Source of the DNA: Nemertoderma westbladi
Lineage: Eukaryota; Xenacoelomorpha; Nemertodermatida; Nemertodermatidae
Length of the DNA stretch: 26,787 nt
Assembly: GCA_032718475.1 (NCBI GenBank)
Contig: JAUCBJ010005117.1
Span: forward strand, 1 to 26,787
Reading direction: 5' to 3'
The notes beneath the pieces are model-generated. The model did no database searches and had not been told where the DNA came from. It was given only the letters and a program-made list of their open reading frames with translations. The translations under genes were made by a program, and so were the position numbers. This document shows positions 17,351 to 26,740 of the stretch, piece by piece (position 1 is the stretch's first letter; each line of letters starts with the position of its first letter).

Positions 17351-17545
17351 ATTTTTTTAAATTACTAGCTATTTTAAAATTGAAAAATAACTAACTATAT
17401 TTCTAGAACGTTATATTTTTAATTTTTTTTATGTTCTAGAATAGTGTATACTATTTATATTGTGTTCTAGAACTCTATAATGTTGCCATGGTAATCATGA
17501 TTTATGGTATAAAAATGTAGTGCTACACGGATACGAAACTATTAC
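17351..17545 (+). repeat. dispersed TTCTAGAA-rich repeat, copy 2
   Basis: Same repeat as 11537-11730, same orientation, with TTCTAGAACG, ATGTTCTAGAATAGTGTATA, GTTCTAGAACTCTA and TATAAAAATGTAGTG. A stretch just upstream (about 17225-17255, TTAAAATAGCTAGTAAATTA) is an inverted match to its start (about 17357-17385), which gives a stem. Confidence 0.75.
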
Positions 17546-17647
17546 CTTAGCTTTAATATTGTCTGCGTCAACAGTCAATCCCCCAATCTACAAAACTGTG
17601 ATAACAAAAGTACTACACCGCAGTCAATAGTTCTAGTATTGGGTACA

Positions 17648-18252
17648 TTAATGTGCTACTACTACTAGGATCGGCATGCTGCATTGCAGCTGCATTTTTA
17701 AGAATGCTGAGCCGGCTTGTCGACAAAATTTGCGCCGCCACAACTCCCTATCACCCATGACATTTGCTAGATCATCCGCATCTTCAAGGCCAGTGTCCTT
17801 TAAGATGCGTCTCAAGAAAGTCATGGGCTGTGCACCATGCTTATTCACTCCATGAGGCTGCCAAAGTACAAGATTATGCACTGGCTTGTCCTCACGGCGT
17901 AAGCAATGTCCTGCAAAGCGGAGGCGATTTTGTTCTAGTGTCAAGCTTGGGGGAACCAATGAGATACCTCCAATGTTATATAGTGTCTGGTTGGAGATGT
18001 TGCATTGTACTTGACACAATGAACCCGGCGTAACATTCTTGTGAATGTGCCATCCAGAGATTTGGTGTCCTCAGCAGTTAGAGCCCAGCATGGACTCCCA
18101 TAGAGGAGTACTGGAACTACTGCTGCTCTAAATAATCGGACGTTAAGTTTCCGATTAATTCTCGGTGACTTCCAAATCCTGGAAAGCCTATTCAAGGCTG
18201 CCCATGCCTTTCCCTTACGTATTGGAAGGTCCCACCTGACTTCCGGATCCAT
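17648..18252 (-). pseudogene. LINE copy 2: C-terminal half of the ORF
   Basis: Two overlapping minus-strand frames make up the region after the reverse transcriptase. 18252-17941 has KGKAWAALNRLSRIWKS, VRLFRAAVVPVLLYGSPCWA and MLRRVHCV. 18019-17648 has NIGGISLVPPSLTLEQNRLR, FAGHCLRRED, LVLWQPHG and a GLEDADDLANVMGDRELWRR tail. A single frameshift near 17950-18010 joins them. These are the conserved thumb and C-terminal segments of LINE ORF2-type proteins. The sequence ends in a short CTA/TAG run (about 17653-17668), like LINE copy 1. It lies directly downstream of the damaged RT domain on the same strand. Confidence 0.85.
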
Positions 18253-19030
18253 GATCCCAGGTAACAGAAGTCGTCCACATGCTCAAGCATACCATCCTTT
18301 GAGCTTATGCTCATCCAACCAGAGACTTGCAGAGGACTTTCAAAGTAAGTGTCAAAATTTTGGTCTTTCTGGAGTTAATAAACTAGAAGCAGCATGTTCT
18401 AATGAGCTGATCGGTGTCACCGATACAAATGTTGTCGAACCATCGTATACTGATCTGATTGCTGCAATAATTTCATCAGGAATCCTATATAATGAAAGTA
18501 TGCTGAACATACGTGAGCGAGAGACTGAATCAAAGGCCTAGAAGAAGTCAACAAAGATAACAGCCAGATGCCTGTCTTTCTTTTTTGATAACTCTTCAAT
18601 TATCCTTCTAAGTGCCAAAATGGGCTCCATGGTCCCACGACCTTTACGGAACCCATTCTGATTTCCACGGAGCAGTCTCTCAATGGGATCCCTGATGCGA
18701 TTTAATAGAATTCTATTGTATAGCTTTGCAGCAATCGCGATCAATGAGATTCCCCGAAAAGAACCATAGAGTGTTAGGTTGCCCTTCTTGGGAACTGGCA
18801 CCAACTTATTTGTTTTCATTTCTTGTGGGACTCTTGTTGTTCGGTACATGTCTACTATGATGGGATAGATGAGCTTTAAACACTCGGGTATTTTAAAGAC
18901 CTCAGGGGGAACACCATCTACTCCACTGGCACGATTTGTCTTAATGCTCTTTGCAGCAGCCTTCACTTCTGCAAAGGAGATATCGCCAATGGGAATATCT
19001 GGGAGTACAGACTCAGACACTTTTACTTCT
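18253..19030 (-). pseudogene. LINE copy 2: reverse transcriptase domain, truncated and internally deleted
   Basis: This copies RNA into DNA in LINE retrotransposition. 19020-18538 holds the fingers and first palm motif: SGVDGVPPEVFK, LVPVPKKG, RGISLIAIAAKLYNRILLNR, GNQNGFRKGRGT, LALRRIIEEL and AVIFVDF with the first catalytic Asp. A TAG at 18540-18538 stands where Lys or similar precedes AFDSVSRSRM, so the frame is stopped in motif A; it then continues to about 18360. The segment expected to carry the YxDD motif is missing, and the sequence jumps to the LEHVDDFCYLGSW region. The endonuclease and everything 5' of about 19030 are absent. Clade not assigned. Confidence 0.9.
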
Positions 19031-19944
19031 ATAAAGTTATAAAGTTATGTGCACTTAATCTGCACTTAATTTCTAGGTATACTATTTAATTGAATAACAT
19101 TATCTGAGCACTCGAGAGCAGGAATTAAAACAACGCCATCAATCAGTTTCCATCAATCAGTATCAAATTTAAACATTCACAATTTTTTGCTTTAATGGAA
19201 GTTCTACATAGAGGCGTGCCACATGATGGTAGGCCAGTAGCGGCGGGGTGTACTTCAACGACCACCCAACAACGGTCAGAAAAGTTATTCAAGAAAGATC
19301 GATCGTTGGAGAGACAGGGAGGGTGGGGGGGGGGGGGGTGTAATTTGACCCATCTCGGCGAATTCATATTTCGTCTCAATGATAAATTAAAAATTAAGGG
19401 AAATGAGCGGTTTACAATTGCACATTATTCTAACGAAAATAATAAATTAAAGACAATAGAACAAGATACAGTTGTATTTTTTGGAGTAAGCAGCTGTTAT
19501 TTGCGTCGATTTTAACTGGAGCGGTATAAAAGTAAACAAGTAAAACTTTTATTCAGCCGTTAGGCAATGGAATACGTGCAAAGTCAGGCGACTTATTTCC
19601 ACTGCGGGCTCTCTCGAACTATACTCCCCAGAGGAAAAGCCAGTACTCATTTAGCAACCATTTAAGGATGCAAGCAAAAATGCGCCCTTGTTACACCCGC
19701 TTTTTAATCCGTCGAAAGTCCCATTATCTGTAGCTGGGAAATAAATCTGAGAAAGTGCTATAAAATTTACGCTGTTACTTACTACAGAATATAAATACAT
19801 AATTATTAATAAATTTATTGCTCTACTGTAGAAAGGCCACATAAGAAAGCATTAAAAATGACTGAAATAATAGACATAAAATAAGATTACTGAGATAATG
19901 TCTACCATATAAGTCATATTCCGTGAATTAAATAGTATCAATAC
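19031..19944. other. unannotated spacer with one G14 tract
   Basis: No gene is supported. It contains G14 at 19325-19338. Open frames on either strand show no recognisable motif. Confidence 0.5.
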
Positions 19945-20275
19945 TAGGGATGTGCCGGATTGACTATTTTCAAACCGGCCAGGCCGGAGCCGGATTTGTA
20001 AAAAAAAAATCCGGCCGGAATTCCGGCTAAAGCCGGATTTTTTTTTATATATCACCATTTTTTCCTGAATCAATTATGGTACCTGTATGAATGAACAGAA
20101 CTGGAGGAAGGGGAACGCATCATTAGGTCCTGCGTCGACAGATACGGAACCTAACATGATGTTAATGATCAGCAAAGTCACGATTACGACTTTGACTTTA
20201 TTAATATTATGAATTCAGAAGTAGATAAGTAAGTATAAGTCAATTATCCCAACTAAAGGGGTCGGGAATAGTGTT
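19945..20275 (+). mobile_element. hAT-like transposon left end and subterminal region
   Basis: TAGGGATGTGCCGGAT at 19945 resembles hAT terminal sequences (YAGGGRTG). It is followed by CCGG-rich subterminal palindromes (19973-20045, including CCGGAATTCCGG and an A10-TCCGGC...GCCGGA-T9 stem), as commonly seen near hAT ends. Decayed coding sequence follows, with a frameshift (DYDFDFINIMNSEVDK, then KSIIPTKG), and leads into the transposase C-terminus at 20276. The matching right end was not found, so the 8-bp target duplication could not be tested. Confidence 0.55.
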
Positions 20276-20509
20276 TTGCGTTTGTGGGCTGCAAATAACG
20301 AATCATTTCCTAATTTACAAATATTTGTACATGTATATTTAGTATCACCAACGTCTTCAATTTATTCCGCGCGAATATCTTTTGAGGCTGGTAATTTATT
20401 TGATGAGAAACACTCTCGCCCACTTCCGGATCGTGGAGAGAAACTAATATTTTTGTACCATAACCTACGCCGCAAATTGAAAAATAGAACAGTTAATTAT
20501 AGTTAAATT
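20250..20509 (+). pseudogene. hAT transposase C-terminal dimerisation domain
   Basis: The plus frame reads GVGNSVLRLWAANNESFPNL, then YLVSPTSSIYSARISFEAGN, RPLPDRGEKLIFLYHNLRR and a TAA at 20507-20509. This fits the hATC pattern of hAT transposases: WW/LW-x-x-N-x-x-x-FP-x-L, Y-L-x-x-P-x-TS-x-x-SER-x-FS-x-AG-N, then R-L, L-I-F-L-x-x-N-L. The usual SERxFS is degraded to SARISF here. Only about 80 residues of a 600-residue-scale protein remain; the catalytic part is missing. It lies 300 bp inside a hAT-like left end on the same strand, consistent with one internally deleted element. Confidence 0.75.
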
Positions 20510-20684
20510 GAATTTACTTAAGAGTTTCTAAATTGCCTGTCGAATATATAAACTTGGTCATTCACGGCGGTAAGCTTAATCTCAATTCATAACAATACCT
20601 AGCTAGACCAACATGCTTGCGTGTTGCGTGCTGGGACTATATAATAATTATTGACTACTGTTAGTACAGTAGTTTATAATTAGT

Positions 20685-21601
20685 ATATACACCATGACCC
20701 GTAATATAGTGTCATTTTCTGATGACACGGACCCCCCCCCCCCCCCCCAAATTTTTCTACAAATCTTTATCATATTGCTTGAAATTTGAAACACAACTAG
20801 TTCCACTCACCGTGGTTGTTACCATGAAGCCGGAATTTTCGATTTCGCCTTTAAATTTTATTTATAAGCGTTTTAAAAAAGTGTCTTTTGCGAAATCGCA
20901 CCCTCTGTATCATTGCCATTCTTCACTTTAGTCGTAATTTTTTCACATCAATAGAAAGCTTGCGTTGAAAGGATTCCAAATATGTAACAATATCTGAATT
21001 TCGTTGAGAAACAGCTGAGAAATAGGCATTCAAAGATTGCAAGAATTATTGTTCACTGCAGGCCATTTATTCTATTTAATAAATACACAATATTCTGGAA
21101 CAATTTGTTTATGTATGATTAGCTAGGCAATATAGATATTGTATAGGCATACCGCTGTTGCCTACCAACTCATAAAATAAATAACACGTTCTAGAATATT
21201 GTGTATTTATTAAATAGAATAAATGGCCTGCAGTGAACAATAATTCTTGCAATCTTTGAACGCCTATTTCTCAGCTGTTTCTCAACGAAATTCAGATATT
21301 GTTACATATTTGGAATCCTTGCAACGCAAGCTTTCTATTGATGTGAAAAAATTACGACTAAAGTGAAGAATGGCAATGATACAGAGGGTGCGATTTCGCA
21401 AAAGACACTTTTTTAAAACGCTTATAAATAAAATTTAAAGGCGAAATCGAAAATTCCGGCTTCATGGTAACAACCACGGTGAGTTGAACTAGTTGTGTTT
21501 CAAATTTCAAGCAATATGATAAAGATTTGTAGAAAAATCTGGGGGGGGGGGGGGTCCGTGTCATCAGAAAATGACACTATATTACGGGTCATGGTGTATA
21601 T
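20685..21601. mobile_element. 0.9-kb palindromic (foldback) element with ~415-bp arms
   Basis: Left arm 20685-21101, right arm 21188-21601, spacer 86 bp. The arms begin with ATATACACCATGACCCGTAA and its complement. By eye only about five single-base differences are visible, apart from the length of the C17/G14 tract. There is no transposase. The two mirrored 68-69-codon open frames, one in each arm, differ at about two residues; they reflect the arms and are not a recognisable gene. Ends flanked by TATA are compatible with a short palindromic target site. Confidence 0.85.
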
Positions 21602-23170
21602 GCGTAATGTTGATCACCAATATACATTGTTTGGTGTATTTGTAATTGTTTTACATAATGTATTGGCAGGGCATAAGCATACGTGTCTGTTAGTGAGGCT
21701 GAGCCCAACCAAATACAAATATTCTTGGCAAAAAGTAGTAATTCAACTGTATATTAGGGTGGAGTAAAAAAAAATTGTTTTCTTCATTTTTAAAGGAAGC
21801 ACTATTTTTCTGATGCCAAATCGGTCTAAACTAACTTTGCAAAAAAATTTGACTTCGAAAAATTCTAAGCGGGCCTCACGACACTTGAAAATTTCAAATT
21901 TTTGGAAGGCAAGGCCAGTTTTGACAATCCCAGATATTTTGTATTTTTGATAAACGTTAAGGAAGATGCAAATATGTAATGTCAAATAGGTTGGAAACAA
22001 ACACAAACACATGTGAAATTGTGATTTTCATATAAATCTACCCCAGCCTCATGGCCTTTAAAATTTTGCAAAATTTGCCAAATTTAGCCCTAAAAATACA
22101 GCAAACCTACTTCGTAGTCTCTTTAGTTGAAATCGATTTACTGTGGTTTGGAGTTCTTCCTGAGTAAAACCCAAGTCCCCTGATTTGATTACTTCTATAT
22201 TTCAATGCTAGAAACCCAGCTAGCTGGCTGTGAATTTGTCTTTGGATCAAATTCCCAAAAGTATATTATAAACACTAAACAGTAGTAACATTTTATAGTA
22301 TAAACAAAACAGTATAAAACACAAGTTAAACAAACAGTAAAACACTACGAAAATCATAGGAAAAAACACTGTAAAAACACCCGGAAAACAGTCACATATA
22401 TTCATCAGCAGGAAATTTAACACATGTACTACTCTTAATTGGTATTCCTAAATGTACTCCTCGCACCCCACACCCTAACCAATCACCGTAAAACATAGGG
22501 AAAACACTATACTGACCGGTAACCCTCAGGAAAACAAGTGAAAAAAATGATCGGCATTACATAGCATTAAATTTTACCTACCTGATATGCTGCTAAAAAA
22601 TAAGTTGAAAGAGTCTAATACTAGGCCTACACAGAAACCATTGTTGCCAGGCAACCAAGGAACAGTAACCAATCAGTATGCATTTCAGCACTATCCTGTT
22701 TTACTGGTCAGCCGGTAGAGGCACAGTAATGGTGGGTTCTGGTATTAGTATATTCCAATATTCAAGTATTAATTGTTAGGGTGGATCTTGTCATTTGCTA
22801 AATGTTGAACAGTTAAAGTGCAGATGTTGTGGTATTTAATATTAAGACAGCAAGAGGGCCACATTTAGGTCCTGCCTACAGAGATACTATAGTGAAGTGG
22901 CAGCGCGGATGCAAGATCTAGAACCCATCACACATGATTTTCTAGACGGGTCGTTTTTCTGGTATTAATGGTATCCTTAATACTAAATACCGCAACTTCT
23001 GCACTTCAACTGTCAACATTTAGCAGATGAAAATGATCTAACACTAACAATACTGGAATGCACTATGTAATACCAGAATACAGCAACACTATGGTACTAC
23101 TGGCTGACCAGTAAAACAAGGATATTGCTGAACTGCACGCTGATTGATCTCTTCTTTCACCTAGTATTAT

Positions 23171-23431
23171 TAGCAGCATATCGAGCAAACAGTCGAGGCG
23201 ACATCGAAGGCTCCTCTTTCGATAGCTGCTACCCGAGGCCGAGGGTAGGGGTGGGCGCTACTCCTATCCCAAGATTTGCTGCCAAGATTTGTTATTTAAC
23301 TGGTACTCATTTTATCGAACCCCTGTGGATGAAAGGCAGCTGAGTGGACCCTGGTGAGGCTGAACATACAACCAATCGATTGCAGGTCTGGCGCTCAGCC
23401 AACTGAGCTCCCTCGCCTTCTAGCAGCATAT
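23171..23431. repeat. target-site duplication pair (TAGCAGCATAT) flanking the SINE
   Basis: TAGCAGCATAT at 23171-23181 and at 23421-23431, 11 bp each. The left arm of the palindrome has the corresponding empty site, a single copy (ATATGCTGCTA near 22585-22595). Confidence 0.9.
23182..23420 (-). mobile_element. tRNA-derived SINE, 239 bp
   Basis: On the minus strand the head reads GGCGAGGGAGCTCAGTTGGC, with a clear tRNA A-box (AGCTCAGTTGG). This continues as GAGCGCCAGACCTGCAATCG and then a B-box-like TGTTCAGCCTC. The body of about 165 bp is unrelated to tRNA (for example CACCCCTACCCTCGGCC, TCGAAAGAGGAGCC). It ends without a poly(A) tail at the 11-bp target duplication. A SINE relies on a LINE's enzymes to move. 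Position, boundaries and orientation are fixed by the duplication and by the empty site in the other palindrome arm. Confidence 0.85.
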
Positions 23432-23605
23432 AGGTAAAATTGAATGCTGATCACTTTTTCACTGTTTTCGGGAGGGTTTATAATGTTTCCTCTGTTTTTT
23501 GCGGAGATTACTTAACGTGTGCTATGTGAGGAGTACATTTAAGATTACCAATTCAGTGTATTAAATGTATGGAATTTCCTGTTGATCAATATTTTTACTG
23601 TTTTC

Positions 23606-23692
23606 CGGGTGCTTTATAGTGTTTTTTATAGTGTTTTACTATACTTTTATAGTGTTTATAGTGTCTTTATAGTGTTTTACTGGTTTACTAGT
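23606..23692. repeat. TTTATAGTGTTTT short tandem units
   Basis: About six variants of TTTATAGTGTTTTA in the right arm of the large palindrome. A corresponding but differently sized AAACACTATAAA-type set lies in the left arm (about 22270-22380). Confidence 0.7.
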
Positions 23693-24144
23693 GTTTTCCT
23701 AATTTAGAATTATCCTTATTTCTATACCTACTGTTTATAATATAATTGGGAATTTGATCTAAAGGCAAATTCACAGGTTTGGTTTTTAGCATTGAAATAT
23801 AGTAGTAATCAAATCAAGGGACTTGGTTTTCACTCAGGAAGAGCTCCAAACCCCAGTAAATCAATTTCAACTAAGATCTCGAAGTAGGTTTACTGTATTT
23901 TTGGGGTGAAATTTAGCAAATTTTGCAAAATTTTAAAGGCCATGAGGCTGGGGTAGATTTAAATGAAAATCACCATTTCACATTTTGTGTTTGTTTCCAA
24001 CCTATTTGACATTATATATTTGCATCTTCCTTAACTTTTATCAAAAATACAAAATATCTGGGATTTTCAAAACTCGCATTGCCTTCCCAAAAATTTGAAA
24101 ATTTCAAGTGTCGTGAGGCCCGCTTAGAATTTTTCGAAATCAAA

Positions 24145-24795
24145 GTGTATATTTCGTATTTAGTGTATAACTCGTTGAACAGCACTGGATGGATATGTAT
24201 AATCGTAATAATTGACATCGCTATTTATTCTATTTCTGAATTCGCTTTCGTTTACAGAATCAGACCCAAATCTCATCTATTTATCGTACATATTGTGGAT
24301 TTGTTAAAGACCCTTATAGGAGATATAAAGATGGAGTACAGAAATCCATAATTATCAACAAGATTCATATTATGTATATAACTTATTAAGACAATATTAT
24401 CCTATTACAGGATACCGGTACGCAGTGTTTATTTTAATAAGTGAACAATATTTAAAGGAGCACATATTGCATCAACCCCGCACAAAATTTCTAAACTACT
24501 AAAAAAATCTCTACACCAACTAAATTGTAAACTATGAACCGTAATTCACAGCTAGTTGAAAATGTAAAAAAATAGAAGCGAATCGGATCCATCGTTAAGG
24601 CAAGTTAGGCAAAACAAGGGATGTTAGGCAAAATAAGGTAAGTTAGGCAAAAAACTATAATTTATTGAAATACATCCTATGGAGCTCCTAAGACAAGAAG
24701 ATGAAATCCTCGTTTTTTTGTACTTAGAATTCAATATATGATCGCTACCTCACTCAATATATTGGGATATATTAGGATAACGGACATGTACAGTG
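24145..24795. other. unannotated AT-rich spacer
   Basis: No gene is supported. Three copies of a GTTAGGCAAAA phrase lie at about 24604-24651. Confidence 0.5.
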
Positions 24796-24796
24796 T

Positions 24797-24815
24797 ACAC
24801 ACACACACACACACT
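24797..24815. repeat. (AC)n microsatellite
   Basis: An ACACACACACACACACACAC-type run with no further context of note. Confidence 0.85.
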
Positions 24816-24917
24816 AAAGTAAAAAAAACGAAGATTTCATATATCCTCTTTAGGGGTTCCGTAACCTCCTGTACAATCAAAAATATTAAATATAATACCG
24901 GTATGGTTGTTTATATG

Positions 24918-25094
24918 GAAAAATATCGAGACATGAAAAATATCGAAAGTAAAAATAACGCGAGTAAAACCATCGAGTGTTAAAAAATATTGATATATCG
25001 CGAGTTCAAAAAATATTAAGTGTAAAAATATCGAGAGTTGAAAAATATCGAGAGTAAAAATATCGAGAGCAAAAAGATCGAGAGTAAAAATATT
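24918..25094 (+). repeat. minisatellite array, AAAAATATCGAGAGT units (left arm)
   Basis: About ten variants of a roughly 15-bp unit AAAAATATCGAGAGT, some with a GTTCAAAA or GTTGAAAA variation. The same unit occurs in inverted orientation at 25790-25905. Confidence 0.85.
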
Positions 25095-25173
25095 GCATTT
25101 TGCGTGAGCAATAATGAGCATATTATTTAGAATTATGGGACAATATTGCAGTGCATGGTGTACAAAGGGGAAA

Positions 25174-25718
25174 GGGGGCGTTCATAAAGTATGTCACGCA
25201 CTAGGGGGGGAGGGGGGGGGTTAGAGCTTGCGTGACATTTTGTGACAGAGGGGGGAGGGGGGTGTCGACTTTTGTGACGGTCACGGCGATGTTCTATGCT
25301 TTAATGTTAGCTTGGCTTTGACTTTCACACATGTGTAGAAGAGTGGGTAACTTTAAGGAAAACAATAAACTCAATAACATTGAGTATAATCGATAAATTG
25401 AGTAGGACATAGAAGCCATTGACTCCAACACTGTAATACCTGTTATTAATATAGAATAAGAACACTTGACTTGCCCGTGGGAAAATGTAGATATAGTGAT
25501 TGAATTTATATTGTATTTTGGCATAACAAACATTGTGTATTATTACAATAAAATATTTTTTGTCGGGGCGGGGGGGGGGGGGGGGGTATTACAAATTGTC
25601 TAATGTGACAGAGGGGGGGGGGGGGGGGGTCGAGCTTGTGTGACACTTTGTGACAGAGGGGGGGGGGGGGGGGTCAAAAATCGGAAAAATTTGCGTGACA
25701 TACTTTATGAACGCCCCC
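25174..25718. mobile_element. 545-bp non-autonomous DNA transposon with 27-bp terminal inverted repeats
   Basis: The terminal repeats begin GGGGGCGTTCATAAAGTATG and continue TCACGCA at the left (25174-25200). The exact complement is at the right (25692-25718). AAA flanks both sides. The interior carries GTGACAGAGGGG...-type direct repeats with long G runs next to both ends (25201-25275 and 25606-25676). It has no coding capacity. The terminal sequence resembles a type widespread in invertebrate genomes, but I cannot name the superfamily with confidence. Confidence 0.8.
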
Positions 25719-25789
25719 AAAGTGCAAACAAATGCCTTTAATACACCTTGGCGGGTACCCATTGCCCATATTTTATACTACTTTTTTTA

Positions 25790-25905
25790 CTATCGATATT
25801 TTTACTCTCGATACTTTTACTCTCGATATTTTTCAACTCTCGAAATTTTTACTCTCGATATTTTTCAATGGGGACATTCGTTATTTTTCCTCTCGATATT
25901 TTTCA
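25790..25905 (-). repeat. minisatellite array, AAAAATATCGAGAGT units (right, inverted arm)
   Basis: CTCGATATTTTTACT and close variants are repeated about seven times: the 24918-25094 unit on the opposite strand. The 5-codon period yields long repetitive open frames (FTLDIFTLDIF), which are not genes. Confidence 0.85.
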
Positions 25906-25909
25906 CCCT

Positions 25910-26640
25910 TACCAAATATATTTATAGTTGCGCCAAAAGGACAAAATATTAACGTCATTTAATAAATATGCCATTGAATATGCATTGGTTTGAATAGAAT
26001 TGGTGTTCAAATAAATAATTAAAAACTTGTCTGTCATATTGTAGACGGCCAGTAGATTAAATGTTGTAGTTTTTAATTTTAATTTAATTACTATTCGGCT
26101 GGAATATCATAGAACAAACCAGTTTCTTTATCCTACAAACCATAATATAATTGAAGAGCGATCCTGTGCTAAAACGAATAAGTGGTAAGATTTATAAAAC
26201 CGAATTAGATATTGATTATGTTACAGATTGCTATGCTGTATCCACAGGCCATCAGGTAAGCCTAAGGTGCATCGGTAATATTTAATGGGTTATTTTCATT
26301 TGAAAGAAATTCACTTTTATAGCAAAGAGATGGAAATGGGAGTAAGTGTGTAACGCAAATAATTGTCATCAACCAATTAACGATAATATTCTAAATTACG
26401 CAAATTTATTCGATTATGACTTAAGAGATATAACAACATAAACTGATCGTGTAGGTGATTGACCCTCTTAAAATTAATTTTACATACCAACTCCCTCTAT
26501 ATGAGAGTTGAACTATATGAGCTCTGCAACCTTTAACCTAACCTTGCGGACTGTCTATCACAAAAAATTAAATTTATAAACTTCAATGGAATTACATAAA
26601 ATAATTTTCCTGACCACTGGAGTAGCATAGGAAAGTTGGC
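25910..26640. other. unannotated AT-rich spacer
   Basis: No gene or repeat array is supported. A short AG...GT-bounded segment at 26227-26255 was considered and rejected as an exon. Confidence 0.5.
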
Positions 26641-26649
26641 CGTGATGTC

Positions 26650-26702
26650 CAGGTGGGGTCGAACCGGTGACCTATACGTTGGAGGACTAACGCGCACATC
26701 AA
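26650..26702 (-). repeat. tRNA-like fragment (probable SINE piece)
   Basis: The minus strand reads GCGTTAGTCCTCCAACGTAT, then AGGTCACCGGTTCGACCCC. This is an anticodon-arm-like hairpin followed by a B-box close to GGTTCGANTCC. The D-arm and acceptor stem cannot be built, so it is a fragment rather than a working tRNA. Confidence 0.45.
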
Positions 26703-26722
26703 AGACAACTTAGCGGATACAC

Positions 26723-26740
26723 GGGGGGGGGGGGGGGGGG
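26723..26740. repeat. G18 homopolymer
   Basis: Run of 18 G just before the window's end. Confidence 0.9.

Larger units (their letters stand above)
21756..24144. mobile_element. 2.3-kb palindromic (foldback) element with ~1-kb arms
   Basis: Left arm 21848-22846, right arm 22976-24144, spacer about 129 bp. Shared segments include AAGTGTCGTGAGGCCCGCTT, GCCATGAGGCTGGGGTAGAT, a run of TTTATAGTGTTTTA-type units, TTTTACTGGTCAGCC and CATTTGCTAAATGTTGA. The left arm continues outward to about 21756 (GGGTGGAGTAAAAAAAAATTG), and that part is missing from the right side, so the right end is truncated. The right arm carries a SINE absent from the left. There is no coding capacity. Arms are clearly more diverged than those of the 20.7-kb palindrome, so this element is older. 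Confidence 0.85.

Noticed and set aside
20722-21564. Two mirrored 68-69-codon frames with almost the same peptide
   Set aside because: They lie in the two arms of a near-identical palindrome, start in the C/G run and match no family; duplication explains the similarity.
24837-25962. Long frames with repeated FTLDIF-type peptides
   Set aside because: The 15-bp minisatellite has a period of five codons, which keeps frames open without selection.
26227-26255. 29-nt segment between a good AG acceptor and a CAG/GTAAGC donor
   Set aside because: Too short, with no neighbouring exon; such pairs are expected by chance in AT-rich DNA.
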